Shown here piece after piece: positions 17,628-28,204 of a stretch of 64,000 bases of DNA. Below the pieces are notes generated by a model. That model had not been told where the DNA came from and did no database searches. It was given only the letters and a program-made list of their open reading frames with translations. Positions within the stretch are counted from its first letter, which is position 1. The number at the start of each line of letters is the position of its first letter. Source of the DNA: Acinetobacter sp. NIPH 2699 (GTDB lineage: Bacteria > Pseudomonadota > Gammaproteobacteria > Pseudomonadales > Moraxellaceae); NCBI RefSeq assembly GCF_022549355.1, contig NZ_JAKZGL010000017.1, positions 1 to 64,000 of the forward strand, read 5' to 3'. The position numbers and the translations under genes are program-made.

Positions 17628-18686
17628 CTAATTTTTTTGCTGTGCTTCTTGAATCTCATCCAACAGGCGTAAATAACTGTCTAAACGACGCGGTAAAATT
17701 TCCCCTGCAACAACTGCTTGTTTCAAAGCACAATTTTTCTCATGGGTATGGGTGCAATTACGGAACTGGCAAAGTCCTAAATGTGCCTCAATCTCAGGAA
17801 ATCCTGTACGTACTTTTTCTAAGCTTAAATGCCACAGCCCAAACTCACGAATTCCCGGTGAGTCGATCAATGCGCCGTTTGTTCCAAATTTAATCAAACG
17901 GGTGGAAGTGGTGGTATGTTGTCCCAGCGCTGAGTTTTCAGAAATGATATTGGTTTTTTGCGCAGCGTCAGGAACGATGGTATTAATCAGTGAGCTTTTG
18001 CCGACACCTGACTGCCCAACGAAAGCGACTGTTTCATTGTCTATGCGAGCTGAAAGCGCAGATAGATCACCGTATGAGTGGCAGATAAGGGTTTCATAGC
18101 CCAAAGTCTCATATTCACTTAACAGGGTCAGAATCGGATCATTTTCTTTGAGTAAGTCGGATTTGTTTAGCACCAATAAGGCGGGAATATTGGCATCGGC
18201 ACAAGCCACCAGATAGCGATCAATCAGTGTTGGCGCGGGTTCTGGTAGCGGTGAAAATACAATGACAATCAAGCTGATATTGGCAGCAACAGGTTTTACT
18301 TTGTGATAACGATCTGGACGTGTCAATAGTGACTGTCTTGGATAGATCGCCGTGATAATACCAAGCCCCGTATTGGGATCCGCTTGCCACTTTACACGAT
18401 CACCTGTGACCAATAATTCGAGGTTGGTACGAGTATGGCAGCGCCACACACTATCCAGTTCAATCGATTTCCAAAATGGTGCAGGCTCACCTGCGTTCAC
18501 TTGTGGGGATTCTGGGTGCTGTTCAGGCACAGATAAAGCTTGTACTTCGAGTTGACGACCATAATGTTGAACAACCAATCCATCAAGGTCTTGCGACGTA
18601 TCAATGTCGTCTTGACGCGATTTGTGTTGTTTTTCAATACGACGTTGCTGCTGGTCAGTTAAACGACGCTTACGAATTAAAGCCAT
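17628..18686 (-). CDS. rsgA: ribosome small-subunit-dependent GTPase RsgA
   Basis: A 352-aa circularly permuted GTPase acting in late 30S maturation. Motif order is G4 (LNKSDLL), then G1 (GQSGVGKSSLIN) and G3 (DSPGIREFGLW), as expected for the permutation. An OB-fold precedes the G domain, and the C-terminal zinc knuckle uses CQFRNCTHTHEKNC. It is divergent from orn, as in E. coli. Confidence 0.96.
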   Translation of the reverse strand: MALIRKRRLTDQQQRRIEKQHKSRQDDIDTSQDLDGLVVQHYGRQLEVQALSVPEQHPESPQVNAGEPAPFWKSIELDSVWRCHTRTNLELLVTGDRVKWQADPNTGLGIITAIYPRQSLLTRPDRYHKVKPVAANISLIVIVFSPLPEPAPTLIDRYLVACADANIPALLVLNKSDLLKENDPILTLLSEYETLGYETLICHSYGDLSALSARIDNETVAFVGQSGVGKSSLINTIVPDAAQKTNIISENSALGQHTTTSTRLIKFGTNGALIDSPGIREFGLWHLSLEKVRTGFPEIEAHLGLCQFRNCTHTHEKNCALKQAVVAGEILPRRLDSYLRLLDEIQEAQQKN

Positions 18687-18810
18687 TCATATCCCAAAAA
18701 TCCACATGTATAAGACCGCAAAAATAGCATGAAGTGATGAGAGAGTTACAGTCAAGTTCGCATTAATTTGCTACTATTGATGTTTTTCACACCTATTAGA
18801 AATATTATCC

Positions 18811-19365
18811 ATGAGCAGCACCCCTGATACACGATTAATCTGGATTGACCTCGAAATGACGGGTTTAGATACGGATAATGACCAGATTATTGAAATTGCA
18901 ACAATTATTACAGATGATCATTTAAATATTTTGGCTGAAGGCCCTGTGTTAGCGATCCATCAATCAGATCGCTTGCTCAACGCAATGGATGAGTGGAATA
19001 CCAAACAACATGGTCAATCAGGGCTGATTGAGCGTGTCCGTCGCAGTAAACTGACTGCTGAGGATGCGGAACAGCAAACCTTAGAATTTTTAATGAAATG
19101 GGTCAATGCAAAGACTTCACCGATGTGTGGCAATTCTATTTGCCAAGATCGCCGTTTCCTACACCGTTTAATGCCAGAGTTGGAACAATTTTTCCATTAT
19201 CGTAATTTAGATGTCTCTTCAGTGAAAGAACTGGCTAAACGCTGGAGACCTGAAATTATGAGCGGTCTAAAGAAAAATGCCTCGCATTTAGCGATGGATG
19301 ATATTCGTGATTCGATTGCAGAATTGAAATATTATCGTGAATACTTTTTTATTATGAATAAATAA
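18811..19365 (+). CDS. orn: oligoribonuclease Orn
   Basis: A 184-aa DEDDh 3'-5' exoribonuclease that degrades dinucleotides, including pGpG from c-di-GMP breakdown. Catalytic residues: [10 protein letters not shown] (D, E), [10 protein letters not shown] (D) and [11 protein letters not shown] (H, D). The length is standard. It has its own terminator. Confidence 0.97.
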   Translation: MSSTPDTRLIWIDLEMTGLDTDNDQIIEIATIITDDHLNILAEGPVLAIHQSDRLLNAMDEWNTKQHGQSGLIERVRRSKLTAEDAEQQTLEFLMKWVNAKTSPMCGNSICQDRRFLHRLMPELEQFFHYRNLDVSSVKELAKRWRPEIMSGLKKNASHLAMDDIRDSIAELKYYREYFFIMNK

Positions 19366-19386
19366 GTTTTCTCGAAGAATTTAAAT

Positions 19387-19411
19387 AAAGAGGCGAAAGC
19401 CTCTTTTTTAT
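19387..19411 (+). terminator. orn terminator
   Basis: AAAGAGGC-GAAA-GCCTCTTTTTTA: a GAAA-tetraloop hairpin followed by a T-run directly after orn. Confidence 0.92.
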
Positions 19412-19495
19412 CGAACGTAAAAAAATATTTGGGGGCGGTGCTAAAATCGCTTAAACTCACATTTTATTTTCGTTAACTATAAAAAGAGAGCAGAC

Positions 19496-20224
19496 ATGCA
19501 AAGCGATAATCCTATTTTGACCCGAGTTGAAACCTATAGTGATTTGGCCGAGCCGATGACCATCCAAGGGGCTATTCAGAAATCAGTCCTGTTAACTGTG
19601 ATCGCAGCAACGCTTGGTATCGGACTATTTTTATATTGTGCCTTCACTGCTAATTTTTCAATTGCTTATGCCGCAACCATCGTGGGTATTGTAGGCAGCC
19701 TTATTCTTGGATTGCTCACAACTTTTAAACCGAATACTGCACCTGTATTGGCGATTCCCTTTGCTTTATTTGAAGGCGCATTTTTAGGTGGTGTTTCTTT
19801 TATTTTCCAAGTGAAATTTCCAGGTGTACCGTTACAAGCATTACTGGCGACATTTGTCACCACATTGGTGTTATTTGCCTTGTATAAGTTCCAATTGATT
19901 CGTGCAACTGAGAAGTTTAAAGCAGTTGTGATTTCAGCTTCGATTGCGATTGCTTTGGTTTTTGTGGTGCAGATCTTTTTAAGTTTGGCATTGGGTTCTA
20001 GCATTCCTTATCTGTTTGAAAGTAATTGGTTAGGCATCGGTTTTGCGGCTTTTGTCGCGGTGATTGCATCGTTGAACCTGATCTTGGATTTTGATTTGAT
20101 TGAACGTGCCACGGCGCAGGGCGCACCTAAAACATTTGAGTGGGTGTGTGGTATTGCATTGTTAGCCACTTTGGTTTGGATGTATTACTCATTTATGCGT
20201 TTATTGAGCCTGATCCAAAAGTAA
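19496..20224 (+). CDS. Bax inhibitor-1/YccA family membrane protein
   Basis: A 242-aa polytopic protein with seven predicted membrane segments and the BI-1 family features FALFEGAFLGGVSFIF and LNLILDFDLIERATAQGAP (the conserved acidic pair near the C-terminus) followed by FEWVCGIALLATLVWMYYSF. Family members are linked to ion leak and interaction with FtsH in E. coli. The specific role here is unknown. It is monocistronic. Confidence 0.93.
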   Translation: MQSDNPILTRVETYSDLAEPMTIQGAIQKSVLLTVIAATLGIGLFLYCAFTANFSIAYAATIVGIVGSLILGLLTTFKPNTAPVLAIPFALFEGAFLGGVSFIFQVKFPGVPLQALLATFVTTLVLFALYKFQLIRATEKFKAVVISASIAIALVFVVQIFLSLALGSSIPYLFESNWLGIGFAAFVAVIASLNLILDFDLIERATAQGAPKTFEWVCGIALLATLVWMYYSFMRLLSLIQK

Positions 20225-20253
20225 TGAACATGTATTAAGTCAGTAAAAACACC

Positions 20254-20282
20254 AAACGCCTTCAATTGAGGGCGTTTTTTTA
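20254..20282 (+). terminator. terminator after BI-1 gene
   Basis: AAACGCC / GGCGTTTTTTT hairpin with a 10-nt loop between the BI-1 gene and fabI. Confidence 0.88.
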
Positions 20283-20370
20283 TGCAAGATTGTAAAAAAG
20301 ATGCATTATGCAATTTCGGAAAATGCTGAATATTGGCATTATGGGTGAAAATTTTTCGAGTGAGAATAAG

Positions 20371-21174
20371 ATGTCACAAGGACTTTTAACTGGTAAGCGT
20401 TTTCTAATCGCAGGTGTTGCAAGTAAGTTGTCGATTGCTTACGGCATTGCAGCGGCTTTACACCGTGAAGGTGCAGAGCTGGCGTTTACTTATCCAAATG
20501 ATAAGCTGAAAAAACGTGTTGATGATTTTGCCGCACAATTTGGTTCAGACTTGGTTTTCCCTTGTGATGTTGCTGTTGACGCAGAAATTGACAACACCTT
20601 TGTTGAGTTAGCAAAACATTGGGATGGTTTGGATGGTGTAGTGCATTCAATTGGTTTCGCACCTGCACATACATTAGATGGTGATTTTACCGACGTGACC
20701 GACCGTGACGGTTTTAAAATTGCACATGACATCAGTGCTTATAGCTTTGTTGCGATGGCTCGTGCAGCGAAGCCATTATTACAAGTGCGCCAAGGTTGCT
20801 TATTGACCTTGACTTATCAAGGTTCTGAGCGTGTGATGCCAAACTACAACGTGATGGGTATGGCGAAAGCATCTTTAGAAGCAGGTGTTCGTTATCTAGC
20901 ATCTAGCTTGGGTGCTGATGGTATTCGTGTGAATGCGATTTCAGCAGGTCCAATCCGTACTTTGGCGGCGTCTGGTATTAAGTCTTTCCGTAAAATGCTT
21001 GATGCGAATGAAAAGATTGCACCTTTAAAACGTAATGTGACCATCGAAGAAGTGGGTAATGCTGCATTATTCCTTTGTTCACCGTGGGCTTCGGGCATTA
21101 CAGGTGAAATCATGTATGTCGATGGTGGTTTTAATACCGTGGGTATGAGCCAATCAATGATGGATGATGAATAA
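20371..21174 (+). CDS. fabI: enoyl-[acyl-carrier-protein] reductase FabI
   Basis: A 267-aa NADH-dependent enoyl-ACP reductase, the last step of each fatty-acid elongation cycle and the triclosan target. The start at 20371 ([17 protein letters not shown]) is the family N-terminus; the longer frame from 20308 is not conserved. The SDR catalytic pair is Y-x6-K in [25 protein letters not shown] is the flexible substrate loop. It is monocistronic. Confidence 0.97.
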   Translation: MSQGLLTGKRFLIAGVASKLSIAYGIAAALHREGAELAFTYPNDKLKKRVDDFAAQFGSDLVFPCDVAVDAEIDNTFVELAKHWDGLDGVVHSIGFAPAHTLDGDFTDVTDRDGFKIAHDISAYSFVAMARAAKPLLQVRQGCLLTLTYQGSERVMPNYNVMGMAKASLEAGVRYLASSLGADGIRVNAISAGPIRTLAASGIKSFRKMLDANEKIAPLKRNVTIEEVGNAALFLCSPWASGITGEIMYVDGGFNTVGMSQSMMDDE

Positions 21175-21198
21175 TTAGATTGATCTAAATCATATGAT

Positions 21199-21226
21199 AA
21201 AGCCGCTTTAATAGCGGCTTTTTTTT
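21199..21226 (+). terminator. fabI terminator
   Basis: AAAGCCGC-TTTAATA-GCGGCTTTTTTTT strong hairpin with T-run right after fabI. Confidence 0.93.
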
Positions 21227-21357
21227 AGAAGGTAGAGGATTTCTAAAGAATATAATGCCTGTGTCTAGGCCAAGGTAAATGGCAAATCTCTTGGTGTAAG
21301 CAAAAAATAGTGACAGTTTCGAAAGGTAATTCGTATGTGCTTTTATGCCTCATGTAA

Positions 21358-23991
21358 CTACCGCCGACCTTGAAGATCCGTTAACGCTTGATCTAAAGAA
21401 CTAATAGCTTGAACAATAGTATCGACAGCGGCACGATCAAATTCACCAGTTCTCTGAGAATCATGAGTTCCACTATTTAAGTATCCCCACTCTATTGAAC
21501 TTCCAGATACACCCAATAATGAATCGAGAGCTCCAATAGCGGTGGTAACCGCAGCAGTTTGATTTTGATTTCGTCTTAAGGCAGACCGAATCTTATTGCA
21601 CTTATTATTTAACTCCCACGGCGAACGAGGCCCACTAAGTTTGAGCTCAATGCGCCCATCTCCTTGCCGTCCCATCCACGTCCATAGTCTATCAGTTAAG
21701 CTTTCTATCGCTGCTCTTGAGTAATAAAGGGCTTCTCGTTTATCTTGATTAGCAAAAGCCTGCTGAGACCTAAGAACATAATTCTTTGTGGGGGGATTTG
21801 TATCAATGCGCAAATGATGTTCCCCTTGATGTGGCAAGAATTTATACAGAGTTATATCATTTGCACGTGCTGAACCCAACTCTTGCTGAATTCTATGAAG
21901 AAATTCTTCGGCATGAGAAGTCAAAATCACCTGTTTCCTATCTAATAATCCATCTTCAAAAAATGTTCTCCAAATCCCATTTCTATGATCATCATCAATA
22001 GCGTTAACAACATCATCAAAGATAACTATGGAGCAGTCTTCCTCAATATTTTTTGCAAGTAATATTGCCAAGCCAAGACACTTAATATGTCCCTCACTGA
22101 GCAGGGTGAGCGCATCGAAACGAATACCTAATTGTTCTTGAAATTCGAGCTCAATTTTTCCATTTTCAGCAAGAGGTAACCAAAGATTGTGTAATAGGTC
22201 TACTGGTAAGTCATCTCTATTAAATGAGTTGTATAAGTCTCGTGCTCTTTGTCCTAATCCCTGAAGCAATTGCGATGGTAGATTGCGAAGATATAATTGG
22301 ATTTCTTGTAAGAAACCATCATATGCTCTCTTAATCCTGGTATGGAACTCTACTACTTGTGCCTCAGTCGCCACTAGTTCAATTAGTTCTCGATTAGCTT
22401 CATCAAAGCTTGTAACAGTATTTCTTGCTTCAGTTAATTGATTTTCCGTTGTTTGTCGCATTAAATTTGCACGTTCTATCTCAGTGCGATACCCATCTAG
22501 TCTAGCTCTTTCTTCAACAAATTGTTGTCTTTGAGCTAAAACTTGCCGAGCTTCAATATCTGATCTTTCGATGTTTGCACTGAGATTTAGTAATTCATTC
22601 CAATATTTATGGTTATCATCTACCCAAACTTGAAGCCATTGACCAACTGAAGAGGGGGGCAATACTGGTAGTTCTTTCTCTTGGAGTTTTAGAGGACAAA
22701 CAATGGCTGCCGCGTTAATTGTATTGACCATCAATTGATGTAGATTACGCATTTCGTCATTCAATGCATCTCTTTCGTCTGTTGCCCGTTCTTGCAGATT
22801 AGCTAGTTCACTAAGTTGCGCTAGACCAGCATAAGCGACTTCATACGGATTTTTAGCTACAGACTGAAGATCCGTACCGCACGCTGGACAGTGATTCGGC
22901 TTCAATGAAGATAGCTGGAGAACTGATTGATAAAGCTGTTTATATGAAACTTCACCAGAGCGGCGAGTCAACTCAGCGGTTATAGTATTCAACGTATTAC
23001 TGATTGTGAATACTCGATTAAAAACTGCCGTTAGTTGTTCTGAAGTTAGTCCGTAGATTACAGGTGGAGATGCATCGAGAATAGATTGCACATATGAAAG
23101 GCGTCCTTGCTGCTCCTGATTCCCAAGCAACCAATTCGTTATAGTTTCATAGTTGCATCCAGACTGAATTCTTTCCGCAATTAAGCCTTCATTAATATTG
23201 ATTTGTGTAAGTCGTAGAGGGTATTCTTGAATAATTTGTTCAGCACTTGCCAAAGCTTGCCTTCTTGTAGCAAGTTCGTTTGCTCGCTGGCCATTAAGGT
23301 TTAAATTTTCATCAAGCGATGGGTTGAAACCTCTTACAAATTCTGAAAATTGATCTATCCCGAATAACGTAGCAATTAATTGTCTTTGATCGCTTGGCGT
23401 TCTTGATGCAATTCGAGCGAAGTCATCCAACCTATTTTTCTCAATAAAACAGAACCTATACTTCTCCTCATTTGGCTCTAAATTAACTGGAGGATTATTA
23501 TCATTTACTGTTGATATAACAGGATCAACATATTGCCCCAGTCTTGCGTTTCTACAGTAAGTGTTATGATTGATCCGCTTAACCTGAGCTTCACTTATCG
23601 ATCCTAACAATGCTGTTTCTAGAGCTTCGCAAAAACTACTTTTACCTGTTCCGTTAGCTCCATATACAAGTGTTATTGGTTTGCTAAGATCAAACACTTC
23701 CTGATTTGTAAATCCCCTAAATGGGCCAACGGCTAATTGATGTAAACGGCCAACATTTTGGCCATTTACATCCAAATTATTAAATTCTGGAAGTTCTGTA
23801 GAAACTTCTAATATTTGATTTATTGCTAGAGGGGCCAGTCGAGATGATCGTGCCCTACGAGCAGCACCAACCTGTGCTAAATCATCTAGATTCAAATATA
23901 TTAAATTTGCCATTCGACGAATATCTTCATCTACAGGCTTTTGTACTAGTGACTCTAAAAACCTTTGATATTCAGCGATAATGCTGGCCAT
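21358..23991 (-). CDS. SMC/Rad50-like AAA ATPase with zinc-hook motif (candidate RloC-like/defence protein)
   Basis: An 877-aa orphan ATPase. Walker A is GANGTGKS (residues 111-118). A coiled-coil-rich middle holds a CPAC motif (368-371), as in a Rad50-type zinc hook. The ABC signature-like LSEGH is at 631-635, Walker B is CSIVIFDDVVNAID (653-666), and the H-loop is TSHAEEF. The C-terminal about 130 residues form a separate alpha-helical module with R-x3-E (759-763) and LNSGTHD (His843). This design recalls RloC, an anticodon nuclease with ABC-ATPase, zinc hook and C-terminal nuclease triad R/E/H, but that assignment is inference. Other RecF/AAA_13-type defence ATPases are possible. No partner gene is adjacent, and AT-rich spacers flank it, suggesting acquisition between fabI and the macAB region. 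Confidence 0.75.
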   Translation of the reverse strand: MASIIAEYQRFLESLVQKPVDEDIRRMANLIYLNLDDLAQVGAARRARSSRLAPLAINQILEVSTELPEFNNLDVNGQNVGRLHQLAVGPFRGFTNQEVFDLSKPITLVYGANGTGKSSFCEALETALLGSISEAQVKRINHNTYCRNARLGQYVDPVISTVNDNNPPVNLEPNEEKYRFCFIEKNRLDDFARIASRTPSDQRQLIATLFGIDQFSEFVRGFNPSLDENLNLNGQRANELATRRQALASAEQIIQEYPLRLTQININEGLIAERIQSGCNYETITNWLLGNQEQQGRLSYVQSILDASPPVIYGLTSEQLTAVFNRVFTISNTLNTITAELTRRSGEVSYKQLYQSVLQLSSLKPNHCPACGTDLQSVAKNPYEVAYAGLAQLSELANLQERATDERDALNDEMRNLHQLMVNTINAAAIVCPLKLQEKELPVLPPSSVGQWLQVWVDDNHKYWNELLNLSANIERSDIEARQVLAQRQQFVEERARLDGYRTEIERANLMRQTTENQLTEARNTVTSFDEANRELIELVATEAQVVEFHTRIKRAYDGFLQEIQLYLRNLPSQLLQGLGQRARDLYNSFNRDDLPVDLLHNLWLPLAENGKIELEFQEQLGIRFDALTLLSEGHIKCLGLAILLAKNIEEDCSIVIFDDVVNAIDDDHRNGIWRTFFEDGLLDRKQVILTSHAEEFLHRIQQELGSARANDITLYKFLPHQGEHHLRIDTNPPTKNYVLRSQQAFANQDKREALYYSRAAIESLTDRLWTWMGRQGDGRIELKLSGPRSPWELNNKCNKIRSALRRNQNQTAAVTTAIGALDSLLGVSGSSIEWGYLNSGTHDSQRTGEFDRAAVDTIVQAISSLDQALTDLQGRR

Positions 23992-24369
23992 GCTACTTCC
24001 TTATATTTTGATTATTAAATTTTTAATGTCGATGTTGTTAAGGCACATAACTACAACTATACGATATAGCGTCCACACAATCGAAATATCGCATAACTAA
24101 TTAGATTTTCTATCTTATTAATCAGCATATGCAACAGCAATATTTACGTCAACACAAAAGCTATGGACAACATCACTTTATAAAGTTTGAACTTATATTT
24201 AATTCGACGATGAGCGATATATTGAAAATATATCAATAAGTATAATTAACCATTTGTCATCCCATACTTTATATGATAATTAATGCTGGTTTTTTGTTTA
24301 ATCGAAAATTTTAAATAAAGTGTCGATAAAAATATTATTTTTTAACGCTTCGGGGAAGGTCGTCATAAC
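23992..24369. other. AT-rich divergent spacer
   Basis: About 380 bases of very AT-rich DNA separate the divergent ATPase and lipoprotein genes. It should contain both promoters. I see no ORF or strong palindrome. Confidence 0.5.
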
Positions 24370-24801
24370 GTGAAGAAAATTGTAATTGTATTGGGCTTAG
24401 CGATGCTACTTTCGCTACAAGGTTGTGCAGCGGTTATGGCAAGTAACCAACCTCATAAAAAGAACTTGACCGTTTTAGAGGTCGGAAAACATCGTAATCA
24501 CGTGATTTCTGAACTTGGTGCTCCTGTGGTATCAGAAACACTCAATGGTGAACGCAAAGAAATTTATACTTTCCAGCAAGGCTATTCAAAAGCAGCACGA
24601 ATCAGCCGTACCATGTGGCATACTACTGCGGATATTGCCACGATTGGTTTATGGGAAATTATTGGTTCACCAACGGAGATCTATTTTAGTGGTCAGCAAC
24701 TCTCATATGAAGTTGTGTTTGATGCACAAGATAATGTGAAATCCGCTCAGTTGATTCAGACCAATGTTAATGTGGATGATAAAGAAGGATTAAAACAATA
24801 G
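24370..24801 (+). CDS. hypothetical lipoprotein
   Basis: A 143-aa lipoprotein starting with GTG at 24370. The signal peptide MKKIVIVLGLAMLLSLQGC has lipobox SLQGC. The mature part has a SmpA/OmlA-like turn, with LEVGKHRNHVISELGAPVVSE and later REIYTF-like KEIYTFQQGY, reminiscent of BamE-type folds that read 'x-x-G-x-P'. It is otherwise unrecognised. Its final Gln-stop codons lie inside a palindrome shared with the convergent outer-membrane-factor gene. Confidence 0.8.
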   Translation: MKKIVIVLGLAMLLSLQGCAAVMASNQPHKKNLTVLEVGKHRNHVISELGAPVVSETLNGERKEIYTFQQGYSKAARISRTMWHTTADIATIGLWEIIGSPTEIYFSGQQLSYEVVFDAQDNVKSAQLIQTNVNVDDKEGLKQ

Positions 24802-24820
24802 TCTGGAACGACTATTGTTT
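24793..24820. terminator. bidirectional terminator embedding both stop codons
   Basis: A perfect 11-bp stem, AAACAATAGTC / GACTATTGTTT, with a 6-nt loop. CAATAG, read on each strand, is the Gln-stop end of each of the two convergent genes, so one palindrome ends both proteins and probably both transcripts. Confidence 0.82.
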
Positions 24821-26200
24821 GATCGGGCTTCCACCTAGCGCTTGCATTAACGTGACATAGGCATTGTATTGATTCTGCTTGGTTTCAACTAAGTTGAGTC
24901 GTGCATTGCGGGTGGTTGCTTGAGCATCGAGTACGTTTTTTAAAGCGATTGCCCCATTGCGATATCGCACTTCAGTTAAATGTTCAGTTTTTTCTGCCAG
25001 CTCTACATTTCGTTGTTGAAGTTGAACTTGTTGATCTAACTGCGTTCGATTCGACAACGCATTTTCGACATCTGCAAAGGCTTGATACAGGCCTTGACGA
25101 TATTGAGTAATGGCTTTTTCATATTCAAGATCACTAATCGCAATATCTTTCTTCATATCATTATATTGAAGGAAGGGTAGACTTAAACTTGCACCCAAGG
25201 CTAAAGCTGGATTTTGCAGAAGTTGAGTCAAAGAGGTACTCGAAGCACCCACACTGCTTGTCAGATTAATCGATGGATAATAACTTGCTTTGGTGGCATC
25301 TTTATTGGCAAGGGTTTTACGTAAACGTAATTCTGAAGCTTGTAGATCTGGACGACGAGATAAGATTTCCGCAGGCAAACCCACTCCGATATTAGGCAAA
25401 GCATTCCGTGGTAGTTGAGCAGGTTCTTGAATATTCAATTGTTGTACAGGTTGATGCAGCAGTACCGCAATCGCTGTACGCGCTTCCACACGTTGTTGCT
25501 CAATTTGGCTGAGGCTGGCTTTTTGGCTTTGTACCGATTGTTCCGCTTGAGTTAAATCCAGACCTGAGACAGCACCTGCTTTATATTGTGATTGTACCAG
25601 AGCATAGATTTTCTGAGTGGAGGCTAAGTTTTGTTGAACCGTTTGATAGCGCTCATTCAGATAGCCAAGTTGCCAGTATAACTTTGCTGTTGTACCAACA
25701 AGACTTTGTGCCGTAGCCTGTAAGTCTTGTTCACTGGCTTGCGCTTCCCAACGACTGGCTTCAGTTTGATTTGCCAATTTTCCAAATAAATCTAACTCAT
25801 AGCTCACACCCAAACTGGTTGATAGACCGCGATCACTGCCATCACCTGAGCGTAGGTCATAGCTATAACCTGTAGACACACTGGAGCTGGTACGCAGTCC
25901 TTGTCTGTTTTCTGCCAATCCCGCTTGTAAACGGGCTTGTTTTAAGGTGATACCCGCAACGATAAGATCACTGTTTTTAGCCAAAACCTGATCAACCAGT
26001 TGGTTGAGTTGAGCATCATTAAACAGTGTCCACCATTGATCGGTCAGATTCACATTTTGATTTTTTTGGGCATCGTATTGGAACTGTTGTGGTACTTGTA
26101 CAGTGGGTGCGTTATAAGGGGTTTTGACGATAGCGGAACAGCCAGAGAATGAACTGGTTACTAAAATCGCGAGTCCTAATTTTTTGAAATGAAAAGACAT
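24812..26200 (-). CDS. RND/MacAB-type outer-membrane efflux lipoprotein (NodT/OMF family)
   Basis: A 462-aa TolC-type outer-membrane factor with a lipoprotein signal (lipobox SFSGC). Two OEP repeats are recognisable: DQWWTLFNDAQLNQLVDQVLAKNSDL starts the first, and VGLPAEILSRRPDLQASELRLR is the hallmark at the second. It forms the trimeric channel for the MacAB pump. It is third gene of macA-macB-OMF, 11 nt after macB, with AAGGAATTT as ribosome-binding site. Confidence 0.93.
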   Translation of the reverse strand: MSFHFKKLGLAILVTSSFSGCSAIVKTPYNAPTVQVPQQFQYDAQKNQNVNLTDQWWTLFNDAQLNQLVDQVLAKNSDLIVAGITLKQARLQAGLAENRQGLRTSSSVSTGYSYDLRSGDGSDRGLSTSLGVSYELDLFGKLANQTEASRWEAQASEQDLQATAQSLVGTTAKLYWQLGYLNERYQTVQQNLASTQKIYALVQSQYKAGAVSGLDLTQAEQSVQSQKASLSQIEQQRVEARTAIAVLLHQPVQQLNIQEPAQLPRNALPNIGVGLPAEILSRRPDLQASELRLRKTLANKDATKASYYPSINLTSSVGASSTSLTQLLQNPALALGASLSLPFLQYNDMKKDIAISDLEYEKAITQYRQGLYQAFADVENALSNRTQLDQQVQLQQRNVELAEKTEHLTEVRYRNGAIALKNVLDAQATTRNARLNLVETKQNQYNAYVTLMQALGGSPIKQ

Positions 26201-26211
26201 ATTTAAATTCC

Positions 26212-28203
26212 TTATTCTCTCGCTAAAGCGGCAACTGGATCGAGTTGAGCTGCATTTCGTGCAGGCAAGAAGCCAAAAACGATACCAATGAGACTTGAGC
26301 AGACAAAGGCTGCGACGATTGACGTGGTTGAGTAACTCATTTCAATAATGCCTTTGGCGAAATGCCCAATGATTTGTCCAATGCCCAAAGAGAGCAGTAC
26401 ACCGAGTACGCCGCCCAGTAAGCAGACCAAAATCGCTTCAATCAGGAATTGTTGCAAAATATCACTTTGTCGAGCACCGACCGCCATACGAACCCCGATT
26501 TCTTGGGTACGTTCAGTCACAGAAACCAACATGATATTCATCACGCCAATACCACCCACCACCAATGAAATGACGGCAATGGCTGAAATCAATAAGGTCA
26601 TGGTGGCGGTGGTTTGCTGAATCGTTTCACGAATACTGTCAGAGTTTTGAGTGAAGACATCCTGAGCACCATGACGCTGTTCAAGCAGGGTCAGAATGGC
26701 ATTTTCAGCGGCTGTACTTGGATATTCATCTTTAATTCGCACGATGATGCTACGAACATTGGATTGCCCTAACATACGACTCATCACAGTGGAGTAAGGG
26801 AGGTAAACATTGAGGCTGTCTGAATTTCCCATGAAACCTTGTTGAGCATCAATCACGCCAATAATTCGACTTGGTACGCTACCGAGGAGAATCACTTGCC
26901 CAACGGGGCTAGTACCATCAGCAAAAAAAGTTTTCTCGGTATTGGTATCAATCACCACGTCCTGTGCACGTTGGGTGACACCTTCTTTGTCAAAAGGCTG
27001 GCCTGATTTAAAGGTCATACCTCGCACATAGAAAAAGTCTTCACTGACACCATTGACCGTTGCAGAGGCTTCGGTATCTTTGAAACGTAGTGTCACGCTG
27101 GTATTGGCAGAAGGGCTGACCCCATCGACATAAGGTTGTTCGGCCAGTGCATCTGCATCGGCAGGTACAAGGGTTTTAACTTGTGAGGCTCTGGAGGTAT
27201 CACCAAACCCCCGTCCTTGATAAACGGTGATGGTGTTGGTGCCGAGACTGCTAATATTTTCCAGAATTTGCTTTTGTGAACCATTCCCCAGCGCAACAAC
27301 GGATACCACGGATGCGATCCCGATGATAATGCCCAGCATGGTCAAAAAAGTACGCATACGATGTGCATTCATGGCCAAAAGTGCCATACGGAATGCTTCA
27401 CCTAGACGATCAAAGAAAGATCGCCAAGCGGAGGTTTTCTTTTGTGGGGCACGTTGTAAGGGGTGATGCTCTAAATCAGGATCCGTATTTTCAGGTGTGT
27501 TGGCACGATCTGAAATAATATTACCGTCACTAATTTCAATAATTCGTGTCGCATTTTTAGCGACATTCAGATCATGGGTGACCAGAATAATGGTATGACC
27601 TTTGGCATTCAGTTCACGTAAAATACGCATCACCTCAACACCGCTATTCTTATCCAATGCACCTGTGGGTTCATCTGCCAAGATGACATCACCGCCGTTC
27701 ATCAAGGCGCGAGCAATCGAAACACGTTGTTGTTGTCCGCCTGAAAGCTGGCTCGGTCGGTGATCTAGGCGTTCTTCGAGTCCAAGTTCTGATAGCAATT
27801 CAGCCGAACGTTGTTGACGTAAATGACTATCTACACCTGCGTAAATGGCTGGAACTTCTACATTCCCTGACGCACTGAGATCACCCAGCAAATGATAGCG
27901 TTGGAAAATAAAACCAAAGTATTCGCGACGTAGTTGTGCCAGTTCATCGGGTTCGAGCTGACGCGTTTCGCGGCCACTCACCAGATAACTTCCTGAGCTC
28001 GGCTTATCTAAACATCCTAAAATGTTCATTAAGGTTGATTTGCCTGAACCTGACTGACCAACGATCGCGACCAATTCACCTGCATAAATTTTTAAATTAA
28101 TGCCTTTGAGGATTTGTACCGTACCTTCACCTGCGGGAAATTCACGCGTGAGATCGGTGACCTCAAGTAGAGGCTGAGCTGAATGTATTTGATCTTGAGT
28201 CAT
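26212..28203 (-). CDS. macB: MacB-type ABC transporter, fused ATPase/permease
   Basis: A 663-aa ABC half-transporter. The ATPase domain is N-terminal: Walker [10 protein letters not shown], signature [15 protein letters not shown], Walker [14 protein letters not shown] first membrane helix (about residue 290, [21 protein letters not shown]) leads to a large periplasmic domain, and three helices at the C-terminus ([26 protein letters not shown]...) complete the MacB/FtsX core. MacB drives extrusion of macrolides, peptides or siderophores with MacA and an outer-membrane channel. It starts 1 nt after the macA stop. Confidence 0.95.
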   Translation of the reverse strand: MTQDQIHSAQPLLEVTDLTREFPAGEGTVQILKGINLKIYAGELVAIVGQSGSGKSTLMNILGCLDKPSSGSYLVSGRETRQLEPDELAQLRREYFGFIFQRYHLLGDLSASGNVEVPAIYAGVDSHLRQQRSAELLSELGLEERLDHRPSQLSGGQQQRVSIARALMNGGDVILADEPTGALDKNSGVEVMRILRELNAKGHTIILVTHDLNVAKNATRIIEISDGNIISDRANTPENTDPDLEHHPLQRAPQKKTSAWRSFFDRLGEAFRMALLAMNAHRMRTFLTMLGIIIGIASVVSVVALGNGSQKQILENISSLGTNTITVYQGRGFGDTSRASQVKTLVPADADALAEQPYVDGVSPSANTSVTLRFKDTEASATVNGVSEDFFYVRGMTFKSGQPFDKEGVTQRAQDVVIDTNTEKTFFADGTSPVGQVILLGSVPSRIIGVIDAQQGFMGNSDSLNVYLPYSTVMSRMLGQSNVRSIIVRIKDEYPSTAAENAILTLLEQRHGAQDVFTQNSDSIRETIQQTTATMTLLISAIAVISLVVGGIGVMNIMLVSVTERTQEIGVRMAVGARQSDILQQFLIEAILVCLLGGVLGVLLSLGIGQIIGHFAKGIIEMSYSTTSIVAAFVCSSLIGIVFGFLPARNAAQLDPVAALARE

Positions 28204-28204
28204 A

